From Myxococcales bacterium (GTDB taxonomy: Bacteria; Myxococcota_A; Polyangia; Polyangiales; Polyangiaceae): a DNA stretch of 64,000 nucleotides. A model generated the notes under the pieces. The model had not been told where the DNA came from. It ran no database searches and saw only the letters and a list, made by a program, of their open reading frames with translations. The stretch spans positions 1 through 64,000 of the forward strand of contig JACPVJ010000136.1 in assembly GCA_016191785.1 (NCBI GenBank), read 5' to 3'. The first letter of the stretch is position 1. The number at the start of each line of letters is the position of its first letter. Below are positions 16,511 to 25,328 of this stretch, one piece after another. The position numbers and the translations under genes are program-made.

Positions 16511-17755
16511 TCAATTCCCGCCGGAAAAGTCGGCCTCGATCCCGCCGAAGCCTACCCGCAGCTCGACCACCTCCGCGCCCATCAGCTCGCGGTAGCCGGC
16601 GCCGAAGAGCCAGCCCGAGCGACGCATGGTGTACGAGCTCTCGTTTCGATCGGCGACGATGACGTGCAGCCCCGCGGACAGCTCGTCGCCGAACAGCGAG
16701 TGCTTCGCGCCGGACTGACGATCGTCCGAGGCGACGACCCAGCCGTTCTGCCCGCGCAGGCTGACCTGCATCCACTTGGTGTCCCAGCTGAGCCACAGCT
16801 CGACCGGCACCACGACCCCGAACGGGATCACGCTGGTGATGCCGTCGAGGCCAGCGCCGGTGCCGACACCGAAGGCGAACCTTCGCGCGATGGGCATCCC
16901 TGCGCCCAGCACGAAGTGCGCGCCGTAGACGAAGCCGGAGCTCGCGCCCAGTGACAGGTCCCCGCCTCCGAAGATCCCGATGGGGTTTGCTTCGCCGAGC
17001 ACGCGCACGTCGAAGGTGCCCGCCATCGCCAGCCGCGTGCCGTCGAGGGGCTCGGGACGCGGCACGTACCTGGTGTCGAGCGAGAGCCCGAAGTCGGCGA
17101 CGGACCGGAGGACGACTCTCTCGCCGTAGCCGTGCGACGGCGGGTTCATCAGGTTGGCGGGACCCAGGCCTTCGAGCCACGGGAAGGGCAACGGCGAGGC
17201 CTCGATGGACTCCTTCTCGTCCGCTTCGAAGCGGATCAGCACGCTGACGACCTCGCCGCGGGCCACGATGCTCTGTGCTCGCGCCTCGGCGAGCACGATG
17301 CGGTTCTGGGCGCTGGCGAGCTCGCGCTCGACGGTCAGCTTGTCGGTCACGCTGCTCGGGATCTTGCTCAACGCCTCGCGACGCGCGAGGGCCGCCCGCG
17401 CCGAGCGCACGGCGGACCGCGCGTCGGCCAAGCTGGCGCTCACGTCGCTGGTCGAGACCCGCTCGGCTCGAAGCTCGCCCAGGCGGCGGAGCTCGGTCAC
17501 GAAGTCGCGGTAGCGCCCCTGGGGAACCTCGATCGCGGCGTCGCTCTCGCTCGAGCGAAGCACCCGCCCGCCGAGCGGCGGCAGCATGCCGACCAGCGTG
17601 CGGCTGGTCTCGAGCCCGCTGACCACGCCCAGCACGATCTGGCTCGAGCGCGCGACCGTCGGCAGGGCGGCCGCCTCGTCCGCGCGCGCTGGCCCCGCCG
17701 CGGTGAGCCCGATCACCAGCGAGAGGACGAGGGTCGACGTGGGCAGTCGTGCCAT
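16511..17755 (-). CDS. Exported protein: DUF4349-like domain plus outer-membrane-type C-terminal domain
   Basis: A 414-residue secreted protein. A clear signal peptide ends at ARA-D near residue 26. The next 170 residues look like DUF4349: LGGRVLRSSESDAAIEVPQGRYRDFVTELRRLGEL followed by coiled-coil helices (SLADARSAVRSARAAL, then LTVERELASAQNRIVLAEAR). The remainder (about 200-414) is rich in alternating hydrophobic strands and Gly/Tyr/Trp (FGGGDLSLGASSGFVYGAHF, LWLSWDTKWMQVSLRGQNGW), typical of a beta-barrel or lipocalin-like outer-membrane fold. DUF4349 is normally an inner-membrane lipoprotein module, so the combination is unusual. ATG 17755 is chosen because it starts the signal peptide. 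Function unknown. Confidence 0.75.
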   Translation of the reverse strand: MARLPTSTLVLSLVIGLTAAGPARADEAAALPTVARSSQIVLGVVSGLETSRTLVGMLPPLGGRVLRSSESDAAIEVPQGRYRDFVTELRRLGELRAERVSTSDVSASLADARSAVRSARAALARREALSKIPSSVTDKLTVERELASAQNRIVLAEARAQSIVARGEVVSVLIRFEADEKESIEASPLPFPWLEGLGPANLMNPPSHGYGERVVLRSVADFGLSLDTRYVPRPEPLDGTRLAMAGTFDVRVLGEANPIGIFGGGDLSLGASSGFVYGAHFVLGAGMPIARRFAFGVGTGAGLDGITSVIPFGVVVPVELWLSWDTKWMQVSLRGQNGWVVASDDRQSGAKHSLFGDELSAGLHVIVADRNESSYTMRRSGWLFGAGYRELMGAEVVELRVGFGGIEADFSGGN

Positions 17756-17784
17756 GAGGGTGCTGGCCGAGCTTACACGCGGCG

Positions 17785-19395
17785 TCACCCCAGCGCGCGG
17801 GCAATCCCGCGTTTGAGAAACGGCGGGAGGTTCTTCTCTCTCTTGATCGCCGAAATGAAATCGGGATCGTCGGCCACGGTGAGCGGATCGAGCCGCAGCG
17901 CAATCAGCGGCTTCTTGGGTGCCGCCGCCAGCGCGGGCCGCGCGAAGCCGGTGGGTTTGCCGTGGAGCCCCAGTCGAGGGCGCAGGTCGAACCCGTGCTC
18001 TTCTTGTTCGTCCAAGACCAGGCGCACCTTCGGCGCCGCTCTGCGCAGTGACAGACCCGCGCCCAGGCCCTTCGCCTCGTCCGCGGCGAGCTTGGGCAAC
18101 TTGCGGAGCGCCGCCGTGAGCACCGCTTTGGCTTCCGCCAAGGTGTAGCGCTCGACGTCGGGATCGCCGTCGGGGTCGTCCCAGTCGGCCATGCGTGCTT
18201 TGCCGCCGACCTTGAAGCGCTCACCGCGAACGCCCAGCGTCTTCATCAGCGCCGCCACGCCGAACCGCGGCGTGCCGCCGATCACGACCAGCGCGATGTC
18301 GGTCTCTTTGGCGGCGAAGAAGTGCGCAAAGGGGGCCCCACCCTTGCCGCCCACCACCACGAGATCGGCCAGCTTGCCGGCCTCGAGCGAGCCGAGTCGG
18401 GCGCCCCAGCCCAAGATGTCCGCGGCGGTCCGGGTCGCCATGGCGAGCACGTCTTGGTCCGAGAGCCCGAGCTTCTTCTCGGCGGCCACGAGCCGGGCCA
18501 CCTTGAGCTCGCCGAACAGGTTCTTGCTGCCGGTCGGCGACCAATCGGACCCGATGCCAATGCGAACGCCGGCCTCGAGGGCCGCGGCGACGTTCGCGGT
18601 GTCGCCGTAGAGCAGGTAATTGCTGAGCGGGGACCAGACCATCGACGCGCCGCGCTTGCCCATCTCGGCGAAGTCCTTGGCGGCGAGCCCGGCGCAGTGG
18701 ATCCCGGCGAGGCCCTTCCCGAGGGCCCACTTCTTCCCCGACTTCAGCGCCAAGAAATGCTTGCGCGCCGCCTCGTCCACGCCCTCGGCCAGGTGCAGCA
18801 AGAGGCACGCGCCTCGCTTCTCGGCCTTGTCGAGGGTGGCCTTGAACTTCGTGAAGTCCCGCGCCGAGACGTCCGCGATGCGCGACGCCGCGGGGAGCAG
18901 GCCCGAGTCCGACTTCGACTCGACGTTGCGGACGATCCCGCGATAGTAGCGGACGATCTTCGGGCCGCTCGCGAGCCGGATCCCCTGCGATGTGGTCACG
19001 CCGGCCACCAGGCACTTCGCCTCGACCCACCTCACCAGCGACGGCAAGATCCGAGCGTCCTTGGAACCGGCCAGCGCGGCCATCGGCCCCGTGACCAGCT
19101 GGTGGTAGTCCTCGTGCCCCGGCCACTGCCCGCGATTGCCGAACTTCTTGGGGACCTGCCACAGCCGGAGCAGGTCGTAAGACAGGTGGTTGTGGAGCTC
19201 GATCAGCCCGGGGTAGAGCGTGCCCTTGGTGTTCACCACCGCCACCCGGGCGAAGCCGCTCGGTGGGGCGGCATCGGCCGGCTGGACGGCGACGATCTCG
19301 TCTCCGTCGATGTACACGACGCCGTCGCGGAGGACCTCGTCGCTGGCGTTCATGGTGACGACGCGGCCGCGCAGCGCGCGCTTCTTGTTGGACAT
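17785..19395 (-). CDS. Amidohydrolase-superfamily protein
   Basis: A 536-residue metal-dependent hydrolase of the amidohydrolase superfamily (chlorohydrolase/guanine-deaminase-like branch). A composite beta-sandwich (KRALRGRVVTMNASDEVLRD, later LGSLEAGKLADLVVVGGKG) brackets the TIM barrel. The first metal site is GLIELHNHLSYDLL (HxH), there is a His strand LLLHLAEGVDE, and the catalytic Asp lies in GIGSDWSPTGSKNL. An extra C-terminal extension of about 120 residues (from about 415) is Arg/Lys-rich and unlike typical members. ATG 19395 has GGAG 9 bases upstream and starts 2 bases after the stop of the UDG-like gene, so the two form an operon. Substrate unknown; deamination or hydrolysis of a cyclic amide or base is typical. 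Confidence 0.85.
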   Translation of the reverse strand: MSNKKRALRGRVVTMNASDEVLRDGVVYIDGDEIVAVQPADAAPPSGFARVAVVNTKGTLYPGLIELHNHLSYDLLRLWQVPKKFGNRGQWPGHEDYHQLVTGPMAALAGSKDARILPSLVRWVEAKCLVAGVTTSQGIRLASGPKIVRYYRGIVRNVESKSDSGLLPAASRIADVSARDFTKFKATLDKAEKRGACLLLHLAEGVDEAARKHFLALKSGKKWALGKGLAGIHCAGLAAKDFAEMGKRGASMVWSPLSNYLLYGDTANVAAALEAGVRIGIGSDWSPTGSKNLFGELKVARLVAAEKKLGLSDQDVLAMATRTAADILGWGARLGSLEAGKLADLVVVGGKGGAPFAHFFAAKETDIALVVIGGTPRFGVAALMKTLGVRGERFKVGGKARMADWDDPDGDPDVERYTLAEAKAVLTAALRKLPKLAADEAKGLGAGLSLRRAAPKVRLVLDEQEEHGFDLRPRLGLHGKPTGFARPALAAAPKKPLIALRLDPLTVADDPDFISAIKREKNLPPFLKRGIARALG

Positions 19396-19397
19396 GA

Positions 19398-20243
19398 TCA
19401 ACGCTCCGGTGGGGGAAGGCGAACGGACGACGGAACTGCGACGACCAGGGTGCGACGCTTCTCGCCCGCGGTGGCTCCGGAACGCACGGCCCAGCCGTCT
19501 TCGCCTTGCATCCAGGCGGGACAACCGGCGGGCAGATCGAAGGCCGGGATGGGCGGCAGCTCGCGAGGAGTGAACCTTTGCCCGTAGGGTCTGAGGGCGC
19601 GGAGCGAGTCCGGGTGCCCGAGCGCCGAGCGCAGGGCCCTGAGCCCGTCATTCCACTTCTCGAGCATCTCGGCGGTGAGCGCCCTCTCTTTCGCTTCGTC
19701 GTCGCCCGCAGCGCTGTCCGGATACGTGGGGTGCGGCACGTGGATGAACGGAAGCTTCTTCGCCCGAGAGACCTGCGCGCTGCCGGACTTCGCGTAGAGC
19801 TTCCATGCCCGGGCCGCCAAGCCCCCGAAGGCGACGACGGCTTCGATGGGGCTCGTGAGCAGCAGGGCGTCGAGCCACTGGTTCCTGTAGGCGGCGACCT
19901 TCTCGTCCTTCGCGTAGCGCGAGCCCGCATTGCGACCGTACACGCTGTACAGGAACGCGTTGAGCATGGTGTAGCTGCGATCGAGCCCGGCCTTGGCGAG
20001 GAAGCCTTGGACGCGGTGACCGGCCGTCCCGACCAGGATGCGCCGCACGGCGGCTTCGTGCGCCGCCGGATCTTGGCCGATCACCAGGACGCGGCTGGTG
20101 CCGTCCAGCCGGCCGCGGTGGAAGATCGGTCCCCACTCGAGTCGAAAGTCCTTCGGGGGGTAGACCGTGCGGCCCGGGTAGCGCGCGCACAGCGAGGCGA
20201 ACGGCTCGCTGACGTAGCCTGGGTCGAACTCGATCTTCGCCAC
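19398..20243 (-). CDS. Uracil-DNA-glycosylase-superfamily protein
   Basis: A 281-residue protein with the UDG fold signatures: VLVIGQDPAAHE (motif GQDP with the catalytic Asp) and the C-terminal HVPHPTYPDS (equivalent of HPSP), linked by VVAFGGLAARAW. Like many family 4/5-type or SMUG-like homologues it probably acts on uracil or another damaged base in DNA, or on a modified nucleotide. No Fe-S Cys cluster is evident. An extra C-terminal stretch of about 70 residues follows the fold. GTG 20243 is the likely start because it begins just before the conserved region; a TTG at 20279 is in the same frame. Operon partner: an amidohydrolase 2 bases downstream. Confidence is good for the superfamily, low for substrate. 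Confidence 0.8.
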   Translation of the reverse strand: MAKIEFDPGYVSEPFASLCARYPGRTVYPPKDFRLEWGPIFHRGRLDGTSRVLVIGQDPAAHEAAVRRILVGTAGHRVQGFLAKAGLDRSYTMLNAFLYSVYGRNAGSRYAKDEKVAAYRNQWLDALLLTSPIEAVVAFGGLAARAWKLYAKSGSAQVSRAKKLPFIHVPHPTYPDSAAGDDEAKERALTAEMLEKWNDGLRALRSALGHPDSLRALRPYGQRFTPRELPPIPAFDLPAGCPAWMQGEDGWAVRSGATAGEKRRTLVVAVPSSVRLPPPER

Positions 20244-20297
20244 GGGCGGGCATCCTACACGCCCGGGCCTTCGGAACAAGAGCGCCTGGCCGCTCGC

Positions 20298-23200
20298 TCA
20301 CGCGCCGAGCTCGCGGCAGACCGCGAGCAGCTCGGCGTTCTCGGGCACGCGGCTGAGGAAGCTCTTGCGATGTCCGGCGTCGCTGATCCGCTCGGCCCGG
20401 GCCGACAGCGAGGCCACCGCTTCCTCGGCGAACGTTCGTGCGCGAGGGTCGAGCCCCGCGCGGAGCGCCTCGAGGTGCGCCAGCCGGACGACGGTCTCTT
20501 GGTCGCCGCTGAGCGAGCCCGCCTCGACCCGGCGCATCGCTCGCGAAGTGACCTCGGGCGCCAGGGCCACGTCGCCGCGCGCCCGCGCGACGCGCCCCAG
20601 CACGGCCAGCGCCACGGCGTGAAGGGGCGCCGTCTCGCTCAGGGTCGCGAGCGCCGAGCGCGCCTCGGTCTCTGCGCGCTCCAGATCGCCGCGCCGTCGC
20701 CAGAGCTCGGCCAGTGTGGTGCGTGCGCGGCCCTCGGCCCAACGCGCGCTGTTCTGAACGCACTCGCGCGCGCCGAGCTCGCAGAGCTCGAGGGCCTGGT
20801 CGAGCTGACCCTGCCGCGCCAGCGCCAGGCCCAAGAGGTCCCGCGCGTCCGAGGCGTTGTCGTGCAGGCCCAGTCGTTCGGCCTCGGTGAGCGCGAGCCG
20901 GACGCAGGCCTCGGCCTCGCGATCGAGACCGAGCCCCAGGGCCGCGATCGCCACGCTCTTGCGCTGGACGCACAGGTTGCGCAGCATTCCTGCCTCTTCG
21001 AAGCTCTGGGCGGCGGCCAGGCCGAGCCGCAGCGACTCACCCAGGTCGCCCTCGGTCGCCGCGCGATTGGCGCGTGCGTAGTGCGCGCGTGCCATCACCA
21101 GCGGGTCCGAGCCGCCGAGCTCGTGCATGGCCTGCTCGATCAAGTCGAACAAACGCTCGGCCAGCTCGCGGCGACCGTGGCGCAAGAGCCAGACCGTGGC
21201 ACGGGACCACGCCACGACGCGCTGGCCCAGCGCGGGATCGCCCGCGGTCGCGCCGAGCGCCGCCAGCTCTTCGCTGACCGCCACCAAGCGCTCGATGTTC
21301 CCGCGCAGGCTCGCGGCGATCACCACGCTGCCGGCGGCGTTCAGCCAGCCCTCACGGCCGCGCGGCAGGGTCTGCATCGCCGTCACGCCCTGCTCTTCGG
21401 CGCGCTGGTAGTCGGCGACCCAGCGGTAGGCTTCGGCCTGAAGCAGGTGCAAAGCGCCCAGCTCGTCCCCCGTGGCGCCGCACTCGATGGCCAGCGCGGC
21501 ACGCTTCAGCACCGCCGGGTACTCGTTGCCCTCGAGCGCCTCCTCGGCGGCGCGGTGATACCAGACCCGAGCGCGCTCGGGTGACTTGGCGCGGTCGAAG
21601 TGCTCGGCCAGCGTGGTGGCCGGCGTGTCCCCCTGCTTCTCGAGCCACTCGCCGGCGAGCCGATGCCCGAGCACGCGGTCGTCGTCGACCAGCAGGGCGT
21701 AGCTGGCCTGCTGTACGAGCGCGTGTCGGAAGACGTACTCGCGGGCGCCGCCCAGCTCACCCGCGTCACGATGGAAGATCAGCTCGCGGTCGACCAGGTC
21801 GGCCAGCCACTCGGTGACCCGCGGGTCGCCCGAGCCGCCCCCCAGCAACGCGCGGGCCCCCGCCTCGCTGAAGACCCGACCGAAGATGCTGGCCGCCCGC
21901 AGCACCCGTCGCGCATCGGGCGGGAGCGCCGAGAGGCGCGTCTGCACCATCGCCAGCACCGTGTCGGGGAGACGGTCGTGCCCCTCGGCCTCGGCGCGGA
22001 TCAGCTCTTCGAGGAAGAAAGCGTTGCCCGCGGCGCGGGTCACCAGCTCTTCGGCGCGCGCATCGCTGATCGTCTCGAGCACGCTTCGGACCAGAGTGGT
22101 GGCCGCCTTCTTGGGCAGCTCGGCCAGCTGCAGGCGCGTGACCACCCGGCCGCCCCAGAGGGAAGGGAAGAGCTGATGCACTTCGGGGCGAGCCAGCGCC
22201 AAGACCATGAAGGGCGCGTCGGCGAGATTGCGGAGCACGACGTCGACCAGCTGTACCGTCGGCAGGTCGCCCCACTGCAGGTCGTCGAGCACCAGCACCA
22301 GCGGCCCGCTGCGGCACTCGGCTTCGATCAGGTTCTCGAAGGCGCGTCGCATCTGGTCGCCCATCAGCACGCCGTCCTGGCGAGCAGCTTGCAGCGGCAC
22401 GTTGCCCTCGTCGGGAAAGCTCACCCCGACCAGCTCGCCGATGAACGCCGTCACGCGATCGAGCTCTCGATCGGAGAAGTGGCGCGCCAGGCGCGCGCGG
22501 AGCTTTGCCCGCCGCACCGGCAAGGGCTCGTGATCGGTCAGCCCCAGCCCCCGGCGCACCGCCTGGGACACGATGTGAAACGGGGCTCCCGAGCTCATCG
22601 GGTCACCGTGCCCGACCCAGATCTGCTTGGGCGTGCCTCGCTGCTCGAGGCGCGCCAGGAACTCTTGCCGCAGGCGGCTCTTGCCGAGGCCCGGCACCCC
22701 TTCGACCAGCACCGCCTGGGCAATCGCCTCGCTAGCGCACTCGTCGAACGCGGCGGACAGCATCCCGAGCTCGCGCGTTCGCCCGACGCAGGGCGTGGGC
22801 TTGCCGAGTAGCGTTCGTGCCCCCGCGGCAAAGCCCTTGATCCCGCGCAGCGTGCGGACCGCGCCGGCGCCGACGATCTCGAAGCGGTCGTCCAACAGCC
22901 CCGCGCTCAGCTCGTCGACGAAGACGGGACGCTCCCCACCGTCGTCGGGCGGGGGCGCGCTCACGGCCTGCGCGAGCAAGCTCGACGCTCGGTCGATCAC
23001 CTCGCCCACCGGCAGGCGCGCCGAGGACTCGCCGCGGCCCGTGGCCAGGGCGATGGCGGCCTCGGGAAAGAGAGAGCGCGCGCCCAGGGCGCAGCGCGCG
23101 GCCCGGGCGGCCTGGTCGGTCGCCGCGCCAGAGCCCTGGAGCGGCAGGACCATCGCGCCCCCGGCGATGCCCTCGGCCTGGACGCCGAACGTGCTCGCCA

Positions 23201-24212
23201 GCTCACGCAGCGCGAAGAGCCGGCCTCCGATGTCGTCTTGAGCCACCGTCGGCGCGTCTTGCGCGACGGACTCGCCGAGGGCGCCGAACAGCCGCGCGAT
23301 CACCACGGAGTAGAGTCGCTGCTCGCCGCTACCGAGCTGTCCGGACCCGCCGGTCGGCGGCACGGCGGTGAACCGGGCCTCGATCGAGGCACTCGAGGTC
23401 TCGGCCGAGAGCGCCGAGAGCTCGGCGGCCAGCTCAGCGCCGCCCTTGGGCCGCTCGCTCGGCGTCTTGTCGAGCATGCGCGCGATCAGGCGAACGAGCC
23501 CCCGCGGAGCGTCGGGGCGGACCTCGGCCAGGTTGGGCGCCTTCTCCAGCACGATCTTGAGCTGCAGCGCGACCACGTCGCGACCGACGAAGAGCGGCGC
23601 TCCGGCCAGGCACTCATAGAGCACGCAGCCGAGCGAGAAGACATCGCTCGGGGGGCCGACCTCGGGCAGGCCTCTCGCTTGCTCGGGGGACATGTAGCCG
23701 GGCGTGCCCATCACCACGCCCGCCCGGGTCGCCCGTTCGCTGTGGATGGCGCGGACCACCCCGAAGTCGAGCACCTTGACGGCGGTGTGGTCGGTCTTCG
23801 GCAGAAAGATGTTGCTGGGCTTGATGTCGCGGTGCACCAGGCCCCGGGCGTGGGCGGCGGCCAGCGCTTCGGCGACTCGGGTGCCGAGGAGGATGCTCTC
23901 GTCGATGCCGAGGGGCCCGCGCTCGAGGCGATCTTGCAGGTCCTCGCCGTCCAGCCACTCCATCGCCAGATAGAGCTCACCGGTCGGCCTGCTGCCGTGG
24001 GCAACGTAGCGAACGATGGCCGGGTGTCGAAGCGCCGAGAGCGCCACGGCCTCCCGCGCGAAGCGATCGCCGTGCTCGGTCTTGAGCGCCGTCTTGATGG
24101 CGACCTCTTGCCCGCTGAGCTTGTCCCGCGCGCGGTAGACCGAGCCCATGCCCCCCGAGCGAGCGAGGGCCTCGATCTCGAACCGGTCGGCGATCAGCAT
24201 CCCGGGCCGCAT
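20298..24212 (-). CDS. Giant Ser/Thr kinase with AAA-type NTPase and TPR-like C-terminus
   Basis: A 1304-residue cytoplasmic signalling protein. Residues 10-270 are a complete Hanks-type kinase: GGMGSVYRARD glycine loop, Lys40 (VAIK), HRDIKPSNIF with Asp129, DFG at 149-151 and GTPGYMSPEQAR. It is followed by a cyclase-homology-like region (about 285-480) and then an ATPase of the AAA_16/STAND type. That ATPase has Walker A GVPGLGKSRL (about residue 520), Walker B LVLVLDDLQWGD and a sensor-like VVLRNLADAPFMVLAL. About 500 residues of Ala/Leu/Arg-rich helical repeats, probably TPRs, complete it. There is no membrane helix. This architecture (kinase, cyclase-homology, NTPase, repeats) is common in myxobacteria and works by scaffolding and ATP-driven oligomerisation. 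ATG 24212 is chosen as the start. It is divergent from the deaminase cassette across 97 bases, so it could sense a signal for that cassette, but co-regulation is inference. Confidence 0.88.
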   Translation of the reverse strand: MRPGMLIADRFEIEALARSGGMGSVYRARDKLSGQEVAIKTALKTEHGDRFAREAVALSALRHPAIVRYVAHGSRPTGELYLAMEWLDGEDLQDRLERGPLGIDESILLGTRVAEALAAAHARGLVHRDIKPSNIFLPKTDHTAVKVLDFGVVRAIHSERATRAGVVMGTPGYMSPEQARGLPEVGPPSDVFSLGCVLYECLAGAPLFVGRDVVALQLKIVLEKAPNLAEVRPDAPRGLVRLIARMLDKTPSERPKGGAELAAELSALSAETSSASIEARFTAVPPTGGSGQLGSGEQRLYSVVIARLFGALGESVAQDAPTVAQDDIGGRLFALRELASTFGVQAEGIAGGAMVLPLQGSGAATDQAARAARCALGARSLFPEAAIALATGRGESSARLPVGEVIDRASSLLAQAVSAPPPDDGGERPVFVDELSAGLLDDRFEIVGAGAVRTLRGIKGFAAGARTLLGKPTPCVGRTRELGMLSAAFDECASEAIAQAVLVEGVPGLGKSRLRQEFLARLEQRGTPKQIWVGHGDPMSSGAPFHIVSQAVRRGLGLTDHEPLPVRRAKLRARLARHFSDRELDRVTAFIGELVGVSFPDEGNVPLQAARQDGVLMGDQMRRAFENLIEAECRSGPLVLVLDDLQWGDLPTVQLVDVVLRNLADAPFMVLALARPEVHQLFPSLWGGRVVTRLQLAELPKKAATTLVRSVLETISDARAEELVTRAAGNAFFLEELIRAEAEGHDRLPDTVLAMVQTRLSALPPDARRVLRAASIFGRVFSEAGARALLGGGSGDPRVTEWLADLVDRELIFHRDAGELGGAREYVFRHALVQQASYALLVDDDRVLGHRLAGEWLEKQGDTPATTLAEHFDRAKSPERARVWYHRAAEEALEGNEYPAVLKRAALAIECGATGDELGALHLLQAEAYRWVADYQRAEEQGVTAMQTLPRGREGWLNAAGSVVIAASLRGNIERLVAVSEELAALGATAGDPALGQRVVAWSRATVWLLRHGRRELAERLFDLIEQAMHELGGSDPLVMARAHYARANRAATEGDLGESLRLGLAAAQSFEEAGMLRNLCVQRKSVAIAALGLGLDREAEACVRLALTEAERLGLHDNASDARDLLGLALARQGQLDQALELCELGARECVQNSARWAEGRARTTLAELWRRRGDLERAETEARSALATLSETAPLHAVALAVLGRVARARGDVALAPEVTSRAMRRVEAGSLSGDQETVVRLAHLEALRAGLDPRARTFAEEAVASLSARAERISDAGHRKSFLSRVPENAELLAVCRELGA

Positions 24213-24260
24213 CGCCCCGGAGTGTAGGCGAGCCGGGGGCCGGAGGGCGACGAGTCTGAT

Positions 24261-24289
24261 TTGGCCGCTCGGCGCAGAGCGCCTAGGAT
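24261..24289 (+). promoter_or_regulatory. Promoter of the deaminase cassette with a dyad in the spacer
   Basis: TTGGCC (24261-24266, 4 of 6 to TTGACA), a 17-base spacer and TAGGAT (24284-24289, 4 of 6 to TATAAT) lie immediately upstream of a very strong SD (GGAGGAGGTG) and ATG 24310. The spacer contains a perfect inverted repeat, GGCGC-AGA-GCGCC (24271-24283), between the two hexamers, where a repressor would occlude RNA polymerase. The hexamers are modest; the dyad is direct observation. Confidence 0.45.
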
Positions 24290-24309
24290 GCCGCCGCGGA
24301 GGAGGTGTC

Positions 24310-25323
24310 ATGCCAGGCGACGAGGTCCCGGAGCCGTACGTACTCAGCGAAAATGCGCCGATTGCCAGGAAGTGGACGAGCCCGCTCTACGAGGTGGCGA
24401 CGCTCGGGCCCCTCAGCGCGACCGAGCAAGAGAAGGAGCGCCATCGGATCCACTCGCTGCTCCTCTTCGCGCTCATGCGCCGGTACTTCAACGGAAACCG
24501 CAACGGCTCGCGCGGCACCTACCCTTGGCGCGAGAAACAGCGCGAGGACGATGGGCGCTACGCCGGTGGCGACTACCTGGGCCACAACATCGGCGCGCTG
24601 GCGGTCGACGGCACCGGGGAGGTCATCGACTTCGACTTCAACCACAACCAGCTGTTCAACAGCTCGGCCGAGCACGCCGAGGCTCGGCTGATCCGTCGAG
24701 TCTTCAGCCTGACTCAGCTCTACGACGACTGGCAGACGCGCAAGCCCAGCGACCCGCCGCGCACCCGGGGGTACTCGACCCTCTTGAGCGACGTGACGGT
24801 CTACACCTCGCTCGAGTCGTGCGCGCAGTGCTCGGGCGTGATGGCGCTCGGTCAGGTGGGGCAAGTGGTCTACCTGCAGCGCGACCCCGGCACCTACCAT
24901 ATCGGCAACATCATGTGGAACCTCACCGCTCGCGAGGAGGGGGGCGGCGCGAAGGCGCAGATCAAAGCCACCGCACCCCGGCCGATCCCCGGCAGCGAGA
25001 TCGGCTTCTCGTACTTCGACGAGCTGAACGAGCTGTACCGCGAGTACTACGACGCGGTTCGGACCAAGCCCTTCCACGAGTGGAAGGGGAAGAAGGACAA
25101 GACCAGCGCGCTCACCGCGTTTCTCTGCACCGACGAAGCGCTGGGCGTCTTCGAGCGCGCCCGGAAAGAGTTCCTGGGCCTGGCGAAGGGCAAGCTGACG
25201 TACCCGAAGTACAAGCCCAAGAAGCCGGGGGCCAAGACCAACCAAGAAGTGCTGGCGCTTGCCGTGCAGTTCCACGATTACGCCAGCGACGTCGGCCGCC
25301 GCGGCACGCCCCACGACCTCTGA
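24310..25323 (+). CDS. Cytidine-deaminase-fold protein, unassigned family
   Basis: A 337-residue soluble protein with the zinc motifs of the CDA/deaminase superfamily: a beta hairpin GHNIGALAVDGTGEVIDF leads to HAE at 122-124 (His122 zinc ligand, Glu124 proton shuttle), and SCAQCSGVMALG places the Cys ligands at 171 and 174. The spacing of 46 residues between HAE and the first Cys is about 20 longer than in CDA or TadA, through a loop with QLYDDWQTRKPSDPPRTRG. The flanking regions (about 1-90 and 210-337) match nothing I know; the C-terminal part is Lys/Arg-rich. It lacks a signal peptide. SD GGAGGAGGTG precedes ATG 24310. It opens a cassette with a metallopeptidase (5 bases) and an MBL hydrolase (overlap). 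Substrate unknown: free base, nucleotide or nucleic acid. Confidence 0.82.
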   Translation: MPGDEVPEPYVLSENAPIARKWTSPLYEVATLGPLSATEQEKERHRIHSLLLFALMRRYFNGNRNGSRGTYPWREKQREDDGRYAGGDYLGHNIGALAVDGTGEVIDFDFNHNQLFNSSAEHAEARLIRRVFSLTQLYDDWQTRKPSDPPRTRGYSTLLSDVTVYTSLESCAQCSGVMALGQVGQVVYLQRDPGTYHIGNIMWNLTAREEGGGAKAQIKATAPRPIPGSEIGFSYFDELNELYREYYDAVRTKPFHEWKGKKDKTSALTAFLCTDEALGVFERARKEFLGLAKGKLTYPKYKPKKPGAKTNQEVLALAVQFHDYASDVGRRGTPHDL

Positions 25324-25328
25324 GGCGC

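Noticed and set aside
24261..25328. In-frame upstream extension of the metallopeptidase
   Set aside because: It is a shadow frame of the deaminase gene; the real start is ATG 25329, 5 bases after the deaminase stop.
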